A stretch of 48,566 bases of DNA from an uncultured Bacteroidales bacterium (GCA_946185745.1 CAMHKQ010000016.1:1-48566); one strand, 5' to 3'. Positions 39,139 through 47,964 are shown, counted from the stretch's first letter. Notes: a model not told the origin generated them from the letters alone. Translations and numbers: made by a program.

Positions 39139-40092
39139 TTACAGGTCCGGAGTGCAGCCGAAATGCTTCATGGCCGCTTCGCGGAAGGCTTCCAGCGAAG
39201 CGAAGGCCCCGGTGCCGCCAGCTGCGGTGGTGTTCACGGCGCCCGTCAGGTTGCCCGTGTCCTGGCAGGCCGACGGGGACTTTCCGCGCACGAAGGCGGC
39301 GATGAAACCCGCGTCGAAGCTGTCCCCGGCGCCGATCGCATCCACAACGGAGGGGTTCAGAATGGCGGCGACACGCCTGTCGCCTTCGGGGGTGACAAGC
39401 AGCGAGCCCCTGGTGCCCATCTTGATTACAGCCATGTTCCTGAGATACGGGCGGATGTCGGCAAGAGCCTCCTCTACCGTGGGCTTGCCGGTGATGCACA
39501 TGAGTTCCTGCTCGTTGGGCATGAAGATGTCTACGAGGGGAAGTATCTTTTTATAATCGAAGTCCCACTTTTCGGAGGGGTCGAACTGGACGTCCATAGA
39601 CAGGGTTGCGCCCTGGGCCTTCACCAGCGACACTATCTCGAAGAGCTGGTCGTGCAGGGTCTGCTGCAGGAACACGGATGAGATGTGCACGTGGCCGGCC
39701 CTGGCGATCACTGCGGGATCGATATCCTTGCAGCCCATCAGGCTCATCGCGCCCGGGTAGGTGACGTTCGCCCGGTCGTTGTCGTAATTGAGGATGGCGG
39801 TGAGGCCGGTGGCGGCGGACTCCGTCTCGATGAGGTTGGAGACGTCCACTCCCCTGGCCTTCAGGGAATCGCGCACCAGCTGCCCGAACTGGTCCTTGCC
39901 TATCATTCCGACGAACGTTACCTTGGCGCCGAGGGACGAAGCGTTAGCCGCAAAGATGGCGGTGGAAGAGCCCAGGGTGAGGGTCATGTCTTCCGCAAAG
40001 ATTTCTTTGCCGACTTCGGGGAAGCCCGCGATGCGGTTCAGCAGGAGGTCGACGTTGAGTTCGCCCAGGGCAAGGATATCAAATTCTTTCAT
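39139..40092 (-). CDS. PfkB family carbohydrate kinase
   Basis: 317 residues. PfkB/ribokinase landmarks: LGELNVDLLLNR at the N terminus, GSSTAIFAANASSLGAKVTFVGMIGKD, MPNEQELMCITG and the catalytic VDAIGAGDSFDAGF. It phosphorylates a sugar or sugar phosphate in the cytosol. The start ATG overlaps the stop of the GatZ-like gene by one base (TAATG). With that gene a tagatose-6-phosphate or related ketose-phosphate kinase role is plausible, but the substrate cannot be read. A longer frame to 40995 only shadows the aldolase gene. Confidence 0.92.
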   Translation of the reverse strand: MKEFDILALGELNVDLLLNRIAGFPEVGKEIFAEDMTLTLGSSTAIFAANASSLGAKVTFVGMIGKDQFGQLVRDSLKARGVDVSNLIETESAATGLTAILNYDNDRANVTYPGAMSLMGCKDIDPAVIARAGHVHISSVFLQQTLHDQLFEIVSLVKAQGATLSMDVQFDPSEKWDFDYKKILPLVDIFMPNEQELMCITGKPTVEEALADIRPYLRNMAVIKMGTRGSLLVTPEGDRRVAAILNPSVVDAIGAGDSFDAGFIAAFVRGKSPSACQDTGNLTGAVNTTAAGGTGAFASLEAFREAAMKHFGCTPDL

Positions 40093-41330
40093 TACAGTAA
40101 AGCGTTGAGGTTCACCAGGTTGAACGCGACGTAGTATTTGTCGATGGCCCTTTCGATGGTGGACAGCACTATGCCCTCGGCATCGATGCCGTTCATGGAC
40201 AGGTTGTCGTAAAGGGTCTGGCGTGCGGCCACGGCCTCGGGCTTCTGCCAGATGTAGCGGGCACCCGTCTGGATGAGCCAGCGCTTGCGCTCGGGAGTGA
40301 TGGAATCGAAGTCGTCGGGCGACTCGTTGCCATGCACCCACTTCTTCCAGCGGCCGGACTCCACGACGAGCCTCTCCAGGATGGCGGTCATGCCGGAATG
40401 CATGGCCACGCAGCCCTTTTCGTAGAGCTCGTTTTCGACGGCCTCGAGCTCTTCCAGCGCATTGTATTCGCTTACGGTGAATTCCGGACCGACATTGGCG
40501 GCTCCCATATGGGTGAGAGGATAGTCCTGCGGATTTTCGACATCGTCGGTGTAATGCCCCTTGATGAAACTGCCGTAGCCGGCCACGATGCCGGTGAGCT
40601 TGCGGGCCACTTCGGGATCGAAGAAGGTGGTGTGCAGGTCGGTTCCTACCTTGCCCACTACGAAGCAGGGCCATGCGTCGGCACAACCGTTCTTCGCAAG
40701 ACCTTCCTTCAGGAGCTCGAGGAAGCGGCAGAATACGCTCTCGTCGGCAAGGCCGCCGTGGACTTCTTCGGTGCCCACTTCGTAGGCGATGCGGGGCAGG
40801 CCGCGCTCCTTGCGGAAATTCTCTATATGGGTGATGAGCTCGATGGTGCGGGCTGCCACCACATCGATGTCGATAATCTTGCCCTTGGGCAGGAAACGGT
40901 CGACCGTGGGATCGACGTGAATGAGGTCGTAGCCGGCGAGCAAAGCGGCTTCGTATGAGCGCTTTACAGCCTCCATGGCTTTGTCGAGAGGCCACATTTC
41001 AAGGGTTTGGATGTCCTTGAGCCAGGGGCCGCCGTGGTCAATGCAGGCAAGGTAGTCGCCGGTGTAGTTGTTGCGCCGGGCCTCGCGCTTCATGGTGCGT
41101 ACGAAGTCGACCTGGGTCATGCCGGTGTAGCCGCCGTCGTTGTCGACCTGGTTGAGGGTGGCGGCAAAGAGGATGGGAGCGTTATTGCGCTTCGCCGCCC
41201 TGAAGGCGGCCTTGATTACTGCGGGAGAATTCGGACAGACGGCCAGAAGCGTCATGGGCTTGTGGCCCTCGGCCGTGAGTTCCTGAATGCGGTTCAGGAG
41301 TTTTCTGAGTTTGGGAATGTCGTTATTCAT
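40092..41330 (-). CDS. GatZ/KbaZ-like class II tagatose-bisphosphate aldolase subunit
   Basis: 412 residues, TIM barrel of the GatZ/KbaZ family: LLAVCPNSPAVIKAAFRAA, TLNQVDNDGGYTGMTQVDF, YLACIDHGGPW, LIHVDPTVDRF and YEVGTEEVHGG. In E. coli GatZ is a stability subunit for the catalytic GatY, but no GatY-like gene is here; some relatives may act alone. The metal-ligand-like Asp/His residues in DHGGPW and HVDPT are present. First gene of the operon with the PfkB kinase; divergent from the DeoR regulator. Confidence 0.87.
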   Translation of the reverse strand: MNNDIPKLRKLLNRIQELTAEGHKPMTLLAVCPNSPAVIKAAFRAAKRNNAPILFAATLNQVDNDGGYTGMTQVDFVRTMKREARRNNYTGDYLACIDHGGPWLKDIQTLEMWPLDKAMEAVKRSYEAALLAGYDLIHVDPTVDRFLPKGKIIDIDVVAARTIELITHIENFRKERGLPRIAYEVGTEEVHGGLADESVFCRFLELLKEGLAKNGCADAWPCFVVGKVGTDLHTTFFDPEVARKLTGIVAGYGSFIKGHYTDDVENPQDYPLTHMGAANVGPEFTVSEYNALEELEAVENELYEKGCVAMHSGMTAILERLVVESGRWKKWVHGNESPDDFDSITPERKRWLIQTGARYIWQKPEAVAARQTLYDNLSMNGIDAEGIVLSTIERAIDKYYVAFNLVNLNALL

Positions 41331-41338
41331 ATTACCTA

Positions 41339-41406
41339 CAAAAATAAACCATAAAACTTAATTTTCAAAATATAATTTGCATTTTATCTTACTTTTGTTA
41401 ACTTTG
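41339..41406. promoter_or_regulatory. Back-to-back divergent promoters of gatZ-like and deoR genes
   Basis: Minus strand: -33 TTTG (41369-41366), 19 bp, -7 TATTTTTG (41346-41339). Plus strand: -33 TTTG (41376-41379), 19 bp, -7 TAACTTTG (41399-41406). The two -33 boxes are 6 bp apart inside the near-palindrome CAAAATATAATTTG, a likely operator for the DeoR protein. Confidence 0.85.
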
Positions 41407-41469
41407 CACTTACGAAACTAAAATTCGATTTAACAAACGAAATCCCGGATTTCGGAAAAACCCAATTTC

Positions 41470-42255
41470 ATGAAACGCAGAATAGGCACCGAAGAAAGAA
41501 GAAGCTCCATCCTGAACATGCTGAACGAAGAGGGCCGCGTGATGATAGCGCCGCTCGTGAAGGCTTTCGGCGTATCGGAAGTCTCCATCCGCAAGGACCT
41601 CGCCGTCCTGGAAGAGAGAAAACTCCTGGTCCGCGTGAAGGGAGGCGCCATCGCAATGCGCCAGAGCGCAGAGCAGGACGACCTTTCGATTACCCACAAA
41701 CAGAAGCTGCACGCCCACGAAAAGGCGCTCCTCGGGAAATACGCGGCGTCCCTCATCAAAGAGAACGAGACCATCATACTCGACTCGGGAACCACCATGA
41801 TGGAGCTGGCGCGCAACCTCGACGCCTTCCAGAACCTCACCATAATCACCAACTCGCTCGACATCGCGCTCATCCTCAACCGCTACGAGCGGTTCAACGT
41901 CATAGTGCTGGGCGGCAGCATCCGCATCATCTCGCATTCCACGGTGGGCATGCTGGCCGAAATGGGACTGAAGAACTTCTACTGCGACAAACTCTTCCTC
42001 GGGGTGGACAGCGCCAACACCAGGGACGGCCTCTCCACGCCCAACATCGAAGAAGCCAGCCTCAACCAGGCCATGATAGCATCGGCCAGGGAGGTGGTGG
42101 CGGTGTTCGATTCCAGCAAGATAGGCCGCCGCAGCTTCGCGCACATAGCCGACCTCTCCAAGGTCAACACCATAATCACCGACAGCAACGCCCCCGAGGA
42201 GTTCCGCTCATTCGTCCGCAACGCTGGCATAGACCTTCACATAATAGACATCTAG
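41470..42255 (+). CDS. DeoR/GlpR family transcriptional regulator
   Basis: 261 residues. The N-terminal winged helix RRSSILNMLNEEGRVMIAPLVKAFGVSEVSIRKDLAVLE is followed by the sugar-phosphate-binding DeoRC domain with LDSGTTMMELAR, IITNSLDIALIL, VLGGSIR, and FLGVDSANTRDGLSTPNIEEA. DeoR proteins repress sugar operons until a phosphorylated sugar binds. The divergent GatZ-like/PfkB operon and the downstream transporter are its likely targets. Leader of about 60 bases. The transporter starts 4 bases after its stop. Confidence 0.93.
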   Translation: MKRRIGTEERRSSILNMLNEEGRVMIAPLVKAFGVSEVSIRKDLAVLEERKLLVRVKGGAIAMRQSAEQDDLSITHKQKLHAHEKALLGKYAASLIKENETIILDSGTTMMELARNLDAFQNLTIITNSLDIALILNRYERFNVIVLGGSIRIISHSTVGMLAEMGLKNFYCDKLFLGVDSANTRDGLSTPNIEEASLNQAMIASAREVVAVFDSSKIGRRSFAHIADLSKVNTIITDSNAPEEFRSFVRNAGIDLHIIDI

Positions 42256-42259
42256 CAGT

Positions 42260-43123
42260 ATGGAAAAGAAACGCAACTGGTTGTTGTACGCCCTCATAAC
42301 CATGGTGACATGGGGTATCTGGGGCGCATTCTCCGATTATCCCGACTACCCGGCCACCCTCACCTACGTGGTATGGGCGATAAGCATGATCCCGTGCGCC
42401 CTCGTGGCCCTGGCGAACATCCGCTTCAAGCTCGACACCAGGCGCAAATCGGTGTTCCTGGGCATGGGAGTGGGCCTTCTGGGCGCAGCCGGGCAGCTCA
42501 TCCTGTTCGAAGCGCTCAAGTACGGCCCCGCCTACATCATTTTCCCGATGATTTCAGTGGCCCCCATAGTGACGGTAATCCTCTCCACACTGGTGCTGAA
42601 GGAGCGCGTGAGCAAACTGGGCGTGCTCGGAATAATTCTGGCCTTCGTGGCCATAATCTGCTTCTCCCTGTCCGGCAAGTCCGACGAGGCGGTGAAGGGC
42701 AACCTGTGGATACTGCTGGCCTCGCTGGTGTTCATTTTCTGGGGCGTCCAGGCCTTCGTGATGAAGCTCGCCAACAACTATGCGCCCGACGCCGAGAGCG
42801 TCTTCGCCTACATGGCCATCGCGGCCGTGGCGCTCATCCCCGTGGCCCTGCTGATGACCGACTTCTCGCAGCCCATAAACCGCTCGTTCAACGGCCCTTA
42901 CCTCACCTTCTTCGTGCAGATACTCAACGCCATCGGCGCCCTCACCCTGGTCTATGCCAACCGTTACGGCAAGGCCATGATAGTGGCCCCGCTGGGCGAC
43001 GCCTGCGCCCCGGTGATAACCATCATCATTTCGCTGGTGCTGTACTCGCACGTCCCCTCTCCCACCCAGATAGTGGGCATGGTGGCGGCAATCGCCTGCG
43101 TGCTTATTTTCAGCAGGGAATAA
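42260..43123 (+). CDS. DMT superfamily (EamA-type) transporter
   Basis: 287 residues with ten transmembrane helices in two repeated halves of five (first WLLYALITMVTWGIWGAFSD, second LWILLASLVFIFWGVQAFV). Conserved EamA-like LVLKERVSKLGVLGIILAFV closes the first half. It probably moves a sugar, sugar acid or related metabolite for the neighbouring GatZ-like/PfkB pathway; the direction is unknown. Second gene of the deoR operon and convergent with the next gene. Confidence 0.88.
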   Translation: MEKKRNWLLYALITMVTWGIWGAFSDYPDYPATLTYVVWAISMIPCALVALANIRFKLDTRRKSVFLGMGVGLLGAAGQLILFEALKYGPAYIIFPMISVAPIVTVILSTLVLKERVSKLGVLGIILAFVAIICFSLSGKSDEAVKGNLWILLASLVFIFWGVQAFVMKLANNYAPDAESVFAYMAIAAVALIPVALLMTDFSQPINRSFNGPYLTFFVQILNAIGALTLVYANRYGKAMIVAPLGDACAPVITIIISLVLYSHVPSPTQIVGMVAAIACVLIFSRE

Positions 43124-43128
43124 GACTT

Positions 43129-44412
43129 TTACTGCACGTCGGCCTCGAAGCCGATGCTCTGGCCGGGCACGAGGTGGTCGCATTCCACGGCCACCCTGCT
43201 GTCAGCGGTGAAACCCTTGCCCTCGAAGGCCAGCCACCGGCTCTCGCCCGGCATGAGCTGCGCCAGACTGAAGTCGGAGCGGATGCCGTCCACCGACACG
43301 AAAGCGTCGCGGTAGATCGGGGCTACGCCCACGTTCTCCACAAGCACGGCGGCGCCCTTCTTGCCCACGCGGAAATCCTTCACGCGGAACTTGTAACCCA
43401 TTGAAAGCGAGGCCTCGCGAATCCTGTCCCAGGACTGGTACATGGGCTGGCCGTCGCCTATTATGAACGTCATGTGGTACTTCGCCACCTCGTCTTCGAA
43501 CACGCGGCCGTACATACCTTCGGCGTCGAGGCAGTGCCTCTGGTCGAACTTGGTGTAGTAGCTGAATTCTCCGCCCATCGGGGCCCTCTTGTAGCGCTCC
43601 TCGCCGAAGAACTTCCAGGATTCGTAATTGTAGCCGTCGTGGTCTTCGCACATGAAGGAGTCGTCGAAATTGCCGAATCGCAGGTCGAGCAGCGACTTGT
43701 CTTTCTTGAACGGGCCGTATTTGCCGTCGGCCGCATCGATGGAGATGCTGTAGGTGGTTTCCTTGAACCAGTCCGCCATGGCGAGCATGAACTCGGCCTG
43801 GAACTCCTTGTCGGGGAAGGTCCTGCCCAGGATGAAGGGGCCGTCGTAGATGTGATATTCAGCCCAGAGGCCGTAGCCGGTCTCGACGAAGGCCAGCCTG
43901 GGGTCGGTGTCGTAGCGCTCGGCGAAACGGCGGTGGAACTCCTTGTGGAAGCGCTTCAGCTCGGCGCATCTCCAGTCGGGGAAACAGGTGCGGGCGCCCT
44001 CGCTCTTGCCCACCTTCTCTTCGTAGTCGGGCAGGGCCTTGATGTAGTCGGGCACGGCGCATTCCTGCCCCACATAGGTGTACCTGAAGCGCACCACGGC
44101 CTGGTGCCCGCGCGACGCCACCTCTTCGAGGAGCTTGTCCATGGGCGTCCAGTCGAACACGTCCTTCTCTTTGCACACGTCGTTGTAGAGCATGTACGAG
44201 AATTCCAGCTGGATATCGGCGGTCTTGTTGCGGGAATTGGTGTTCCACAGCACTATTCCGGTCATGGGCTGCACGGCGGTGACTTCGCTCTTGAGCGGAA
44301 CCCTTTTCATATTGGCGAATTCCTTCGGAACTCCTTCATTGTCAGGGATTTCCCCGGTGCAGTTGCAGGAAAGGGCAAGCAGGACGGATGCGAGCAGGGC
44401 GAGATGTTTCAT
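43129..44412 (-). CDS. DUF4832-like lipoprotein
   Basis: 427 residues with a lipoprotein signal peptide (LLALSC). TIM-barrel-like body with WNTNSRNK, LEFSYMLYNDV, VVRFRYTYVG, FVETGYGLWAEYHIYDG, and a C-terminal beta-sandwich (VENVGVAPIYRDAFVSVDG) as in DUF4832/DUF4874 proteins, which resemble glycoside hydrolases. The activity is not established. It is divergent from the GH36-phosphatase gene, which suggests a common glycan substrate. Confidence 0.75.
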   Translation of the reverse strand: MKHLALLASVLLALSCNCTGEIPDNEGVPKEFANMKRVPLKSEVTAVQPMTGIVLWNTNSRNKTADIQLEFSYMLYNDVCKEKDVFDWTPMDKLLEEVASRGHQAVVRFRYTYVGQECAVPDYIKALPDYEEKVGKSEGARTCFPDWRCAELKRFHKEFHRRFAERYDTDPRLAFVETGYGLWAEYHIYDGPFILGRTFPDKEFQAEFMLAMADWFKETTYSISIDAADGKYGPFKKDKSLLDLRFGNFDDSFMCEDHDGYNYESWKFFGEERYKRAPMGGEFSYYTKFDQRHCLDAEGMYGRVFEDEVAKYHMTFIIGDGQPMYQSWDRIREASLSMGYKFRVKDFRVGKKGAAVLVENVGVAPIYRDAFVSVDGIRSDFSLAQLMPGESRWLAFEGKGFTADSRVAVECDHLVPGQSIGFEADVQ

Positions 44413-44432
44413 AACGGTCTGTGGTTGTTTTG

Positions 44433-44440
44433 CAAAGATA
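44433..44440 (-). promoter_or_regulatory. -7 box of the DUF4832-like gene
   Basis: TATCTTTG on the minus strand, about 21 bases before the ATG at 44412. Confidence 0.5.
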
Positions 44441-44450
44441 GGTCAAATGT

Positions 44451-44481
44451 TTTGAAAAATAACTTTAATTCTTTAATTTTG
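44451..44481 (+). promoter_or_regulatory. Promoter of the GH36-phosphatase fusion gene
   Basis: -33 TTTG (44451-44454), 19-bp spacer, -7 TAATTTTG (44474-44481). The ATG is 5 bases after the -7 box, so the mRNA should be leaderless or almost so. Confidence 0.85.
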
Positions 44482-44486
44482 TAAAT

Positions 44487-47400
44487 ATGAAACATCTCCA
44501 CTTCCTGGCACTGTCCGTACTCGGACTGACCTTCCTCGTACAGGCCTGCAAAGTCACTTCAGTAAGCTCCGGCGACCTTGTCATCACTCCCGCCGAAAAC
44601 GGGTTCCAGACGGCCTTCGCCAAGGCCGGGACTCCCCTCTTCGGGGGCAGCTCCCAGCTGGCCACCATCCGCATCGGAGGCCAGGACCTGGCCTTCAGGA
44701 ACACCGCAAGCAGCAAGAAGAGCATCAGCGACGCCTTCGGCAAGGGCACCTGCTATACTTTCAAAGGAGAATCCGTCGAAGGCCCCGCCGTCCTGCGCGA
44801 ACTCACCATCCGCGTCTACGACGATTTCCCCGCCACGGCGCTGGTACAGGCCACTTTCCGGAACGCCTCCGGCGAGCCGCTCAGCGCCGACGGATGGACG
44901 CTCTGCCCCATGGAAGTGAAGGCCGATGAGCCCGGCCCCTACTTCTGGTCGTTCCTGGGCCAGTCCACCACCTACCGCGAAGACTGGCTCAAGCCCATAG
45001 GCGAAGAGTTTTACCAGCGCAACTTCATGGGCATGAACAACCCCGACTACGGCGGCGGAGTGCCCGCGGTGTGCCTGTGGCGCAGGGATGCCGGCGTGAT
45101 GACGGGCCACATCGAGCCCACCCCCGAGATAGTCAGCCTGCCGGTGGTGAAGGAAGCCGGCAACGACTACGCCGACATCTCGCTGGTGAAGGAGTTCGAC
45201 GAGCCCGTGACCCTCGCCCCCGATGCCGGAATAGACACATACACCGGCTTCATCCACGTGTACGAGGGCGACTGCTTCCTGCCGCTCCGCAATTACGCCG
45301 GCCTGCTCGACAGGGTGGGCGTGAAGATGCCCGAGAGTGTGCCCGAGGCCTACGAGACCGCCTGGTGCGCCTGGGGTTACGAGAGGAAATTCACCATCAA
45401 AGAGATAGTGGGCACCCTTCCTAAAGTGAAGGAGCTGGGCTTCAAATGGGCCACCCTCGACGACGGCTATCAGATAGCCGAAGGCGACTGGGACCTCACC
45501 GCGGAGCGTTTCCCCAACGGCGACGCCGACATGAAGTACCTGGTGGACGAGTTCCACAAATACGGCCTCAAGGCCGAACTCTGGTGGGCTCCGCTCGCAG
45601 CCGATCCCGGCACGGAGTTCCTCCGCAAATATCCCAATTCCATCATCCTCGGCAAGGACGGAAAGCCTCAGCTGATAGACTGGTGGTTCAGCTGGACCCT
45701 CTCCCCTGTCGACGCGGACGTACTCCGCGAGCAGTCGGCCCTGGTGCACAAGTTCATCGCCGACTACGGCTTCGACGGGCTCAAGCTCGACGGCCAGCAC
45801 ATGAACGCCGTAGCCCCCGACTACAGCCCGGCGCATCATCCCGAAGATCCCGAAAAATCCTCCAGGGAGCTCCCGCATTTCTACGAGCTGATACACAACA
45901 CCGCCCGCGCGGTGAAGCCGCACGCCGTGCTGCAGTACTGCCCCTGCGGAGACTGCTTCTCGGTTTATAATCTCCCTTATATCGACAAGGCCGTATCTTC
46001 CGATCCCACAAGCAGTTACCAGATACGCACCAAGGGATATGTGCTCCGCGCCCTGGCCCCGAAACTGGCCTACTACGGCGACCACATCGAGCTCTCCGAC
46101 GGAGGAGACGACTTCCCCACCCAGCTCGGCATAGGCGCCGTGATCGGCACCAAGTTCACCTGGCCCAAGGACAATCCGTACGCGTCGCAGTCGTTCCTGC
46201 TCACTCCCGAAAAGGAGGCGCTCCTGCGGAACGCCCTCGCCATCTACGAAGAGAAGGGCCTCGCGCTCGGCGAGTACGTCCCCGGCCTGTATGACATAGG
46301 CTTCGACTACCCCGAAACCCACGTGATTTCCCGCAACGGCTGCCTCTACTACGCCTTCTACGCCACCGGAGAGCCCGTTCAGAGCGTGGAGCTCCGCGGG
46401 CTCGAGAAGGGCTGCACCTACCGCGTCACCGACTATTACAACCATCGCGACCTGGGCACCGTCACGGCAGACGACGTCACGGTACTCGATGTTCCGGTGG
46501 ACGGCAGCCTGCTGCTCGAGGTTGCGAAAGACGAGGGCGCCACGGTAGCGACCCTCAGGGCGCATCCCGAGCTGCTCACCGGCACCGACTACGTCTGCCC
46601 CATGGACAAGCTCGACGCCACCCCCGCACCGGCAGGTTATAAACCCTTCTATATCAGCCACTACGGCCGCCACGGCGCCCGCTACGCCTACCAGGCTATA
46701 AACTACGACATGATAGGCGACGCGCTTGCCAAGGCCGACAAGGAAGGCAACCTCACCGAGTTCGGCAAGGACTTCAAGGCCCGTTTCGACCGCCTCTACC
46801 CCCAGGTGGAGCACAGGGCCGGAGACCTCTCGAGGGTGGGATGGCAGCAGCAGCAGGATCTCTCGGCGCTCACCTACGCCACTTATCCCGAGGTGTTCCC
46901 CGACGGCGCGCGCGTGCGGGCCGTCTCCTCCCCCTCGCTGCGCAGCACCATGACCATGTCGTCGTACTGCCTGGGCATCCAGAGGCAAAACCCGGAACTA
47001 ATTGTAACTGAAAGCGTTGCAGATGTCAACCTGCCGGCGGTACTGCCGCTTGACAGCCGCAATCCCTTCCCCGACGACAGCTATCAGCGCACCCCCGTCC
47101 CGTTCAAGGAGACCAAGGACCGGTACGCGGCCCGCAACCTCGATTCGCACGCGGTGCTCTGCAAGTTGTTCAAGAATCCCGCGGGAGTGGTGAAGAGTTC
47201 CGGCGAATACGAGCTCGCCGCCTACCTGTATTTCTTCGCCTCGGGCATGAACAGCATCGACACCGACCTCGACTTCATGGACCTGTTCACCTTCGACGAG
47301 AAGCTCGCGGTCTGGCGCATCGACAATTTCGAATTCTACACGGGGGCGTGGCGCAATCACCTGGGCTACAAGCCCGTGGTGGACGACATAAAGGCCCGCG

Positions 47401-47708
47401 CGAACGAGTGCATCGAGGCCCGCGGCCACGGGGCAGACCTGCGCTTCGCCCACGACTACACCTTTCTCGCGCTGCTCATGTGCCTGGACGTGGACGGCTA
47501 CGGCAGGGAGGCTGCCACTCCCGAAGAAATCGAGGACATCTGCCAGTCGTACAGGGTGCCGATGGGGGCCAACCTCTATTTCGTGCTCTACCGCAAGGAC
47601 GGCAGCGACGACATCCTGTTCAAGGTGCTCCTGAACGGCGAGGCGGCGCATCTGCCGCTGCCTGACGAGCTGTGGCCGTACTACCGCTGGTCGGACTTCT
47701 GCAATTAG
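44487..47708 (+). CDS. Fusion of GH36-type alpha-galactosidase and histidine-acid phosphatase (lipoprotein)
   Basis: One 1073-residue polypeptide with a lipoprotein signal peptide (lipobox VQAC). Residues about 30-690 form a GH36/melibiase-like enzyme: beta-sandwich, then TIM barrel with WCAWGYERKFT, FKWATLDDGYQ (Asp325/326), FDGLKLDGQHM (candidate nucleophile Asp435), YYGDHIELSDGGDD (candidate acid/base) and a C-terminal beta domain. Residues about 695-1073 form a complete histidine phosphatase of the MINPP/phytase-like type: PFYISHYGRHGARY (Arg728-His729) and the distal FAHDYTF (His989-Asp990). There is no stop or frameshift between them. Substrates are unknown; a galactosylated, phosphorylated compound processed in two steps is a guess. 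Located at the envelope, divergent from the DUF4832 protein. Confidence 0.9.
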   Translation: MKHLHFLALSVLGLTFLVQACKVTSVSSGDLVITPAENGFQTAFAKAGTPLFGGSSQLATIRIGGQDLAFRNTASSKKSISDAFGKGTCYTFKGESVEGPAVLRELTIRVYDDFPATALVQATFRNASGEPLSADGWTLCPMEVKADEPGPYFWSFLGQSTTYREDWLKPIGEEFYQRNFMGMNNPDYGGGVPAVCLWRRDAGVMTGHIEPTPEIVSLPVVKEAGNDYADISLVKEFDEPVTLAPDAGIDTYTGFIHVYEGDCFLPLRNYAGLLDRVGVKMPESVPEAYETAWCAWGYERKFTIKEIVGTLPKVKELGFKWATLDDGYQIAEGDWDLTAERFPNGDADMKYLVDEFHKYGLKAELWWAPLAADPGTEFLRKYPNSIILGKDGKPQLIDWWFSWTLSPVDADVLREQSALVHKFIADYGFDGLKLDGQHMNAVAPDYSPAHHPEDPEKSSRELPHFYELIHNTARAVKPHAVLQYCPCGDCFSVYNLPYIDKAVSSDPTSSYQIRTKGYVLRALAPKLAYYGDHIELSDGGDDFPTQLGIGAVIGTKFTWPKDNPYASQSFLLTPEKEALLRNALAIYEEKGLALGEYVPGLYDIGFDYPETHVISRNGCLYYAFYATGEPVQSVELRGLEKGCTYRVTDYYNHRDLGTVTADDVTVLDVPVDGSLLLEVAKDEGATVATLRAHPELLTGTDYVCPMDKLDATPAPAGYKPFYISHYGRHGARYAYQAINYDMIGDALAKADKEGNLTEFGKDFKARFDRLYPQVEHRAGDLSRVGWQQQQDLSALTYATYPEVFPDGARVRAVSSPSLRSTMTMSSYCLGIQRQNPELIVTESVADVNLPAVLPLDSRNPFPDDSYQRTPVPFKETKDRYAARNLDSHAVLCKLFKNPAGVVKSSGEYELAAYLYFFASGMNSIDTDLDFMDLFTFDEKLAVWRIDNFEFYTGAWRNHLGYKPVVDDIKARANECIEARGHGADLRFAHDYTFLALLMCLDVDGYGREAATPEEIEDICQSYRVPMGANLYFVLYRKDGSDDILFKVLLNGEAAHLPLPDELWPYYRWSDFCN

Positions 47709-47779
47709 CGGGAACGCCCAGCCTGCCGCATTCCGTACACCAGGAGGCCTTCTGGTGAACAATAGACCGCTGAAAATGG

Positions 47780-47808
47780 AAAAAGGGAGCTGAAACCAGC
47801 TTCCTTTT
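47780..47808. terminator. Bidirectional terminator between the fusion gene and tRNA-Val
   Basis: Stem GGGAGCTG/CAGCTTCC (one mismatch), AAAC loop at 47793-47796, T4 on the plus strand and T5 on the minus strand. Confidence 0.65.
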
Positions 47809-47811
47809 CCG

Positions 47812-47886
47812 TAGGGACGATCGGGGTCGAACCGATGACCTCTTGAATGTGACTCAAGCGCTCTGAACCAACTGGGCTACGCCCCT
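47812..47886 (-). tRNA. tRNA-Val (anticodon CAC)
   Basis: 75 bases folding into a full cloverleaf: acceptor AGGGGCG/CGTCCCT with one G-T pair and discriminator A; D arm; anticodon stem CTTGA/TCAAG with loop GTCACAT, so anticodon CAC for GUG; five-base variable loop; T arm ATCGG/CCGAT with TTCGACC. CCA is not encoded. The D stem has one mismatch. Confidence 0.9.
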
Positions 47887-47964
47887 GAACACCCGTTCTT
47901 TCAAACGGGACGACAAATGTAGGACAATTCTTCCACAATTCCAATTTTTTCGCGGAATATTCAT

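Noticed and set aside
39139..40995. 618-residue frame extending the PfkB kinase upstream
   Set aside because: The first 300 residues are an out-of-frame reading of the GatZ-like gene; the kinase starts at the TAATG overlap.
44559..46988. 809-codon open frame on the minus strand across the GH36-phosphatase gene
   Set aside because: Antisense shadow; composition (Gly, Val, Glu, His) is typical of reverse-complemented high-GC coding sequence.
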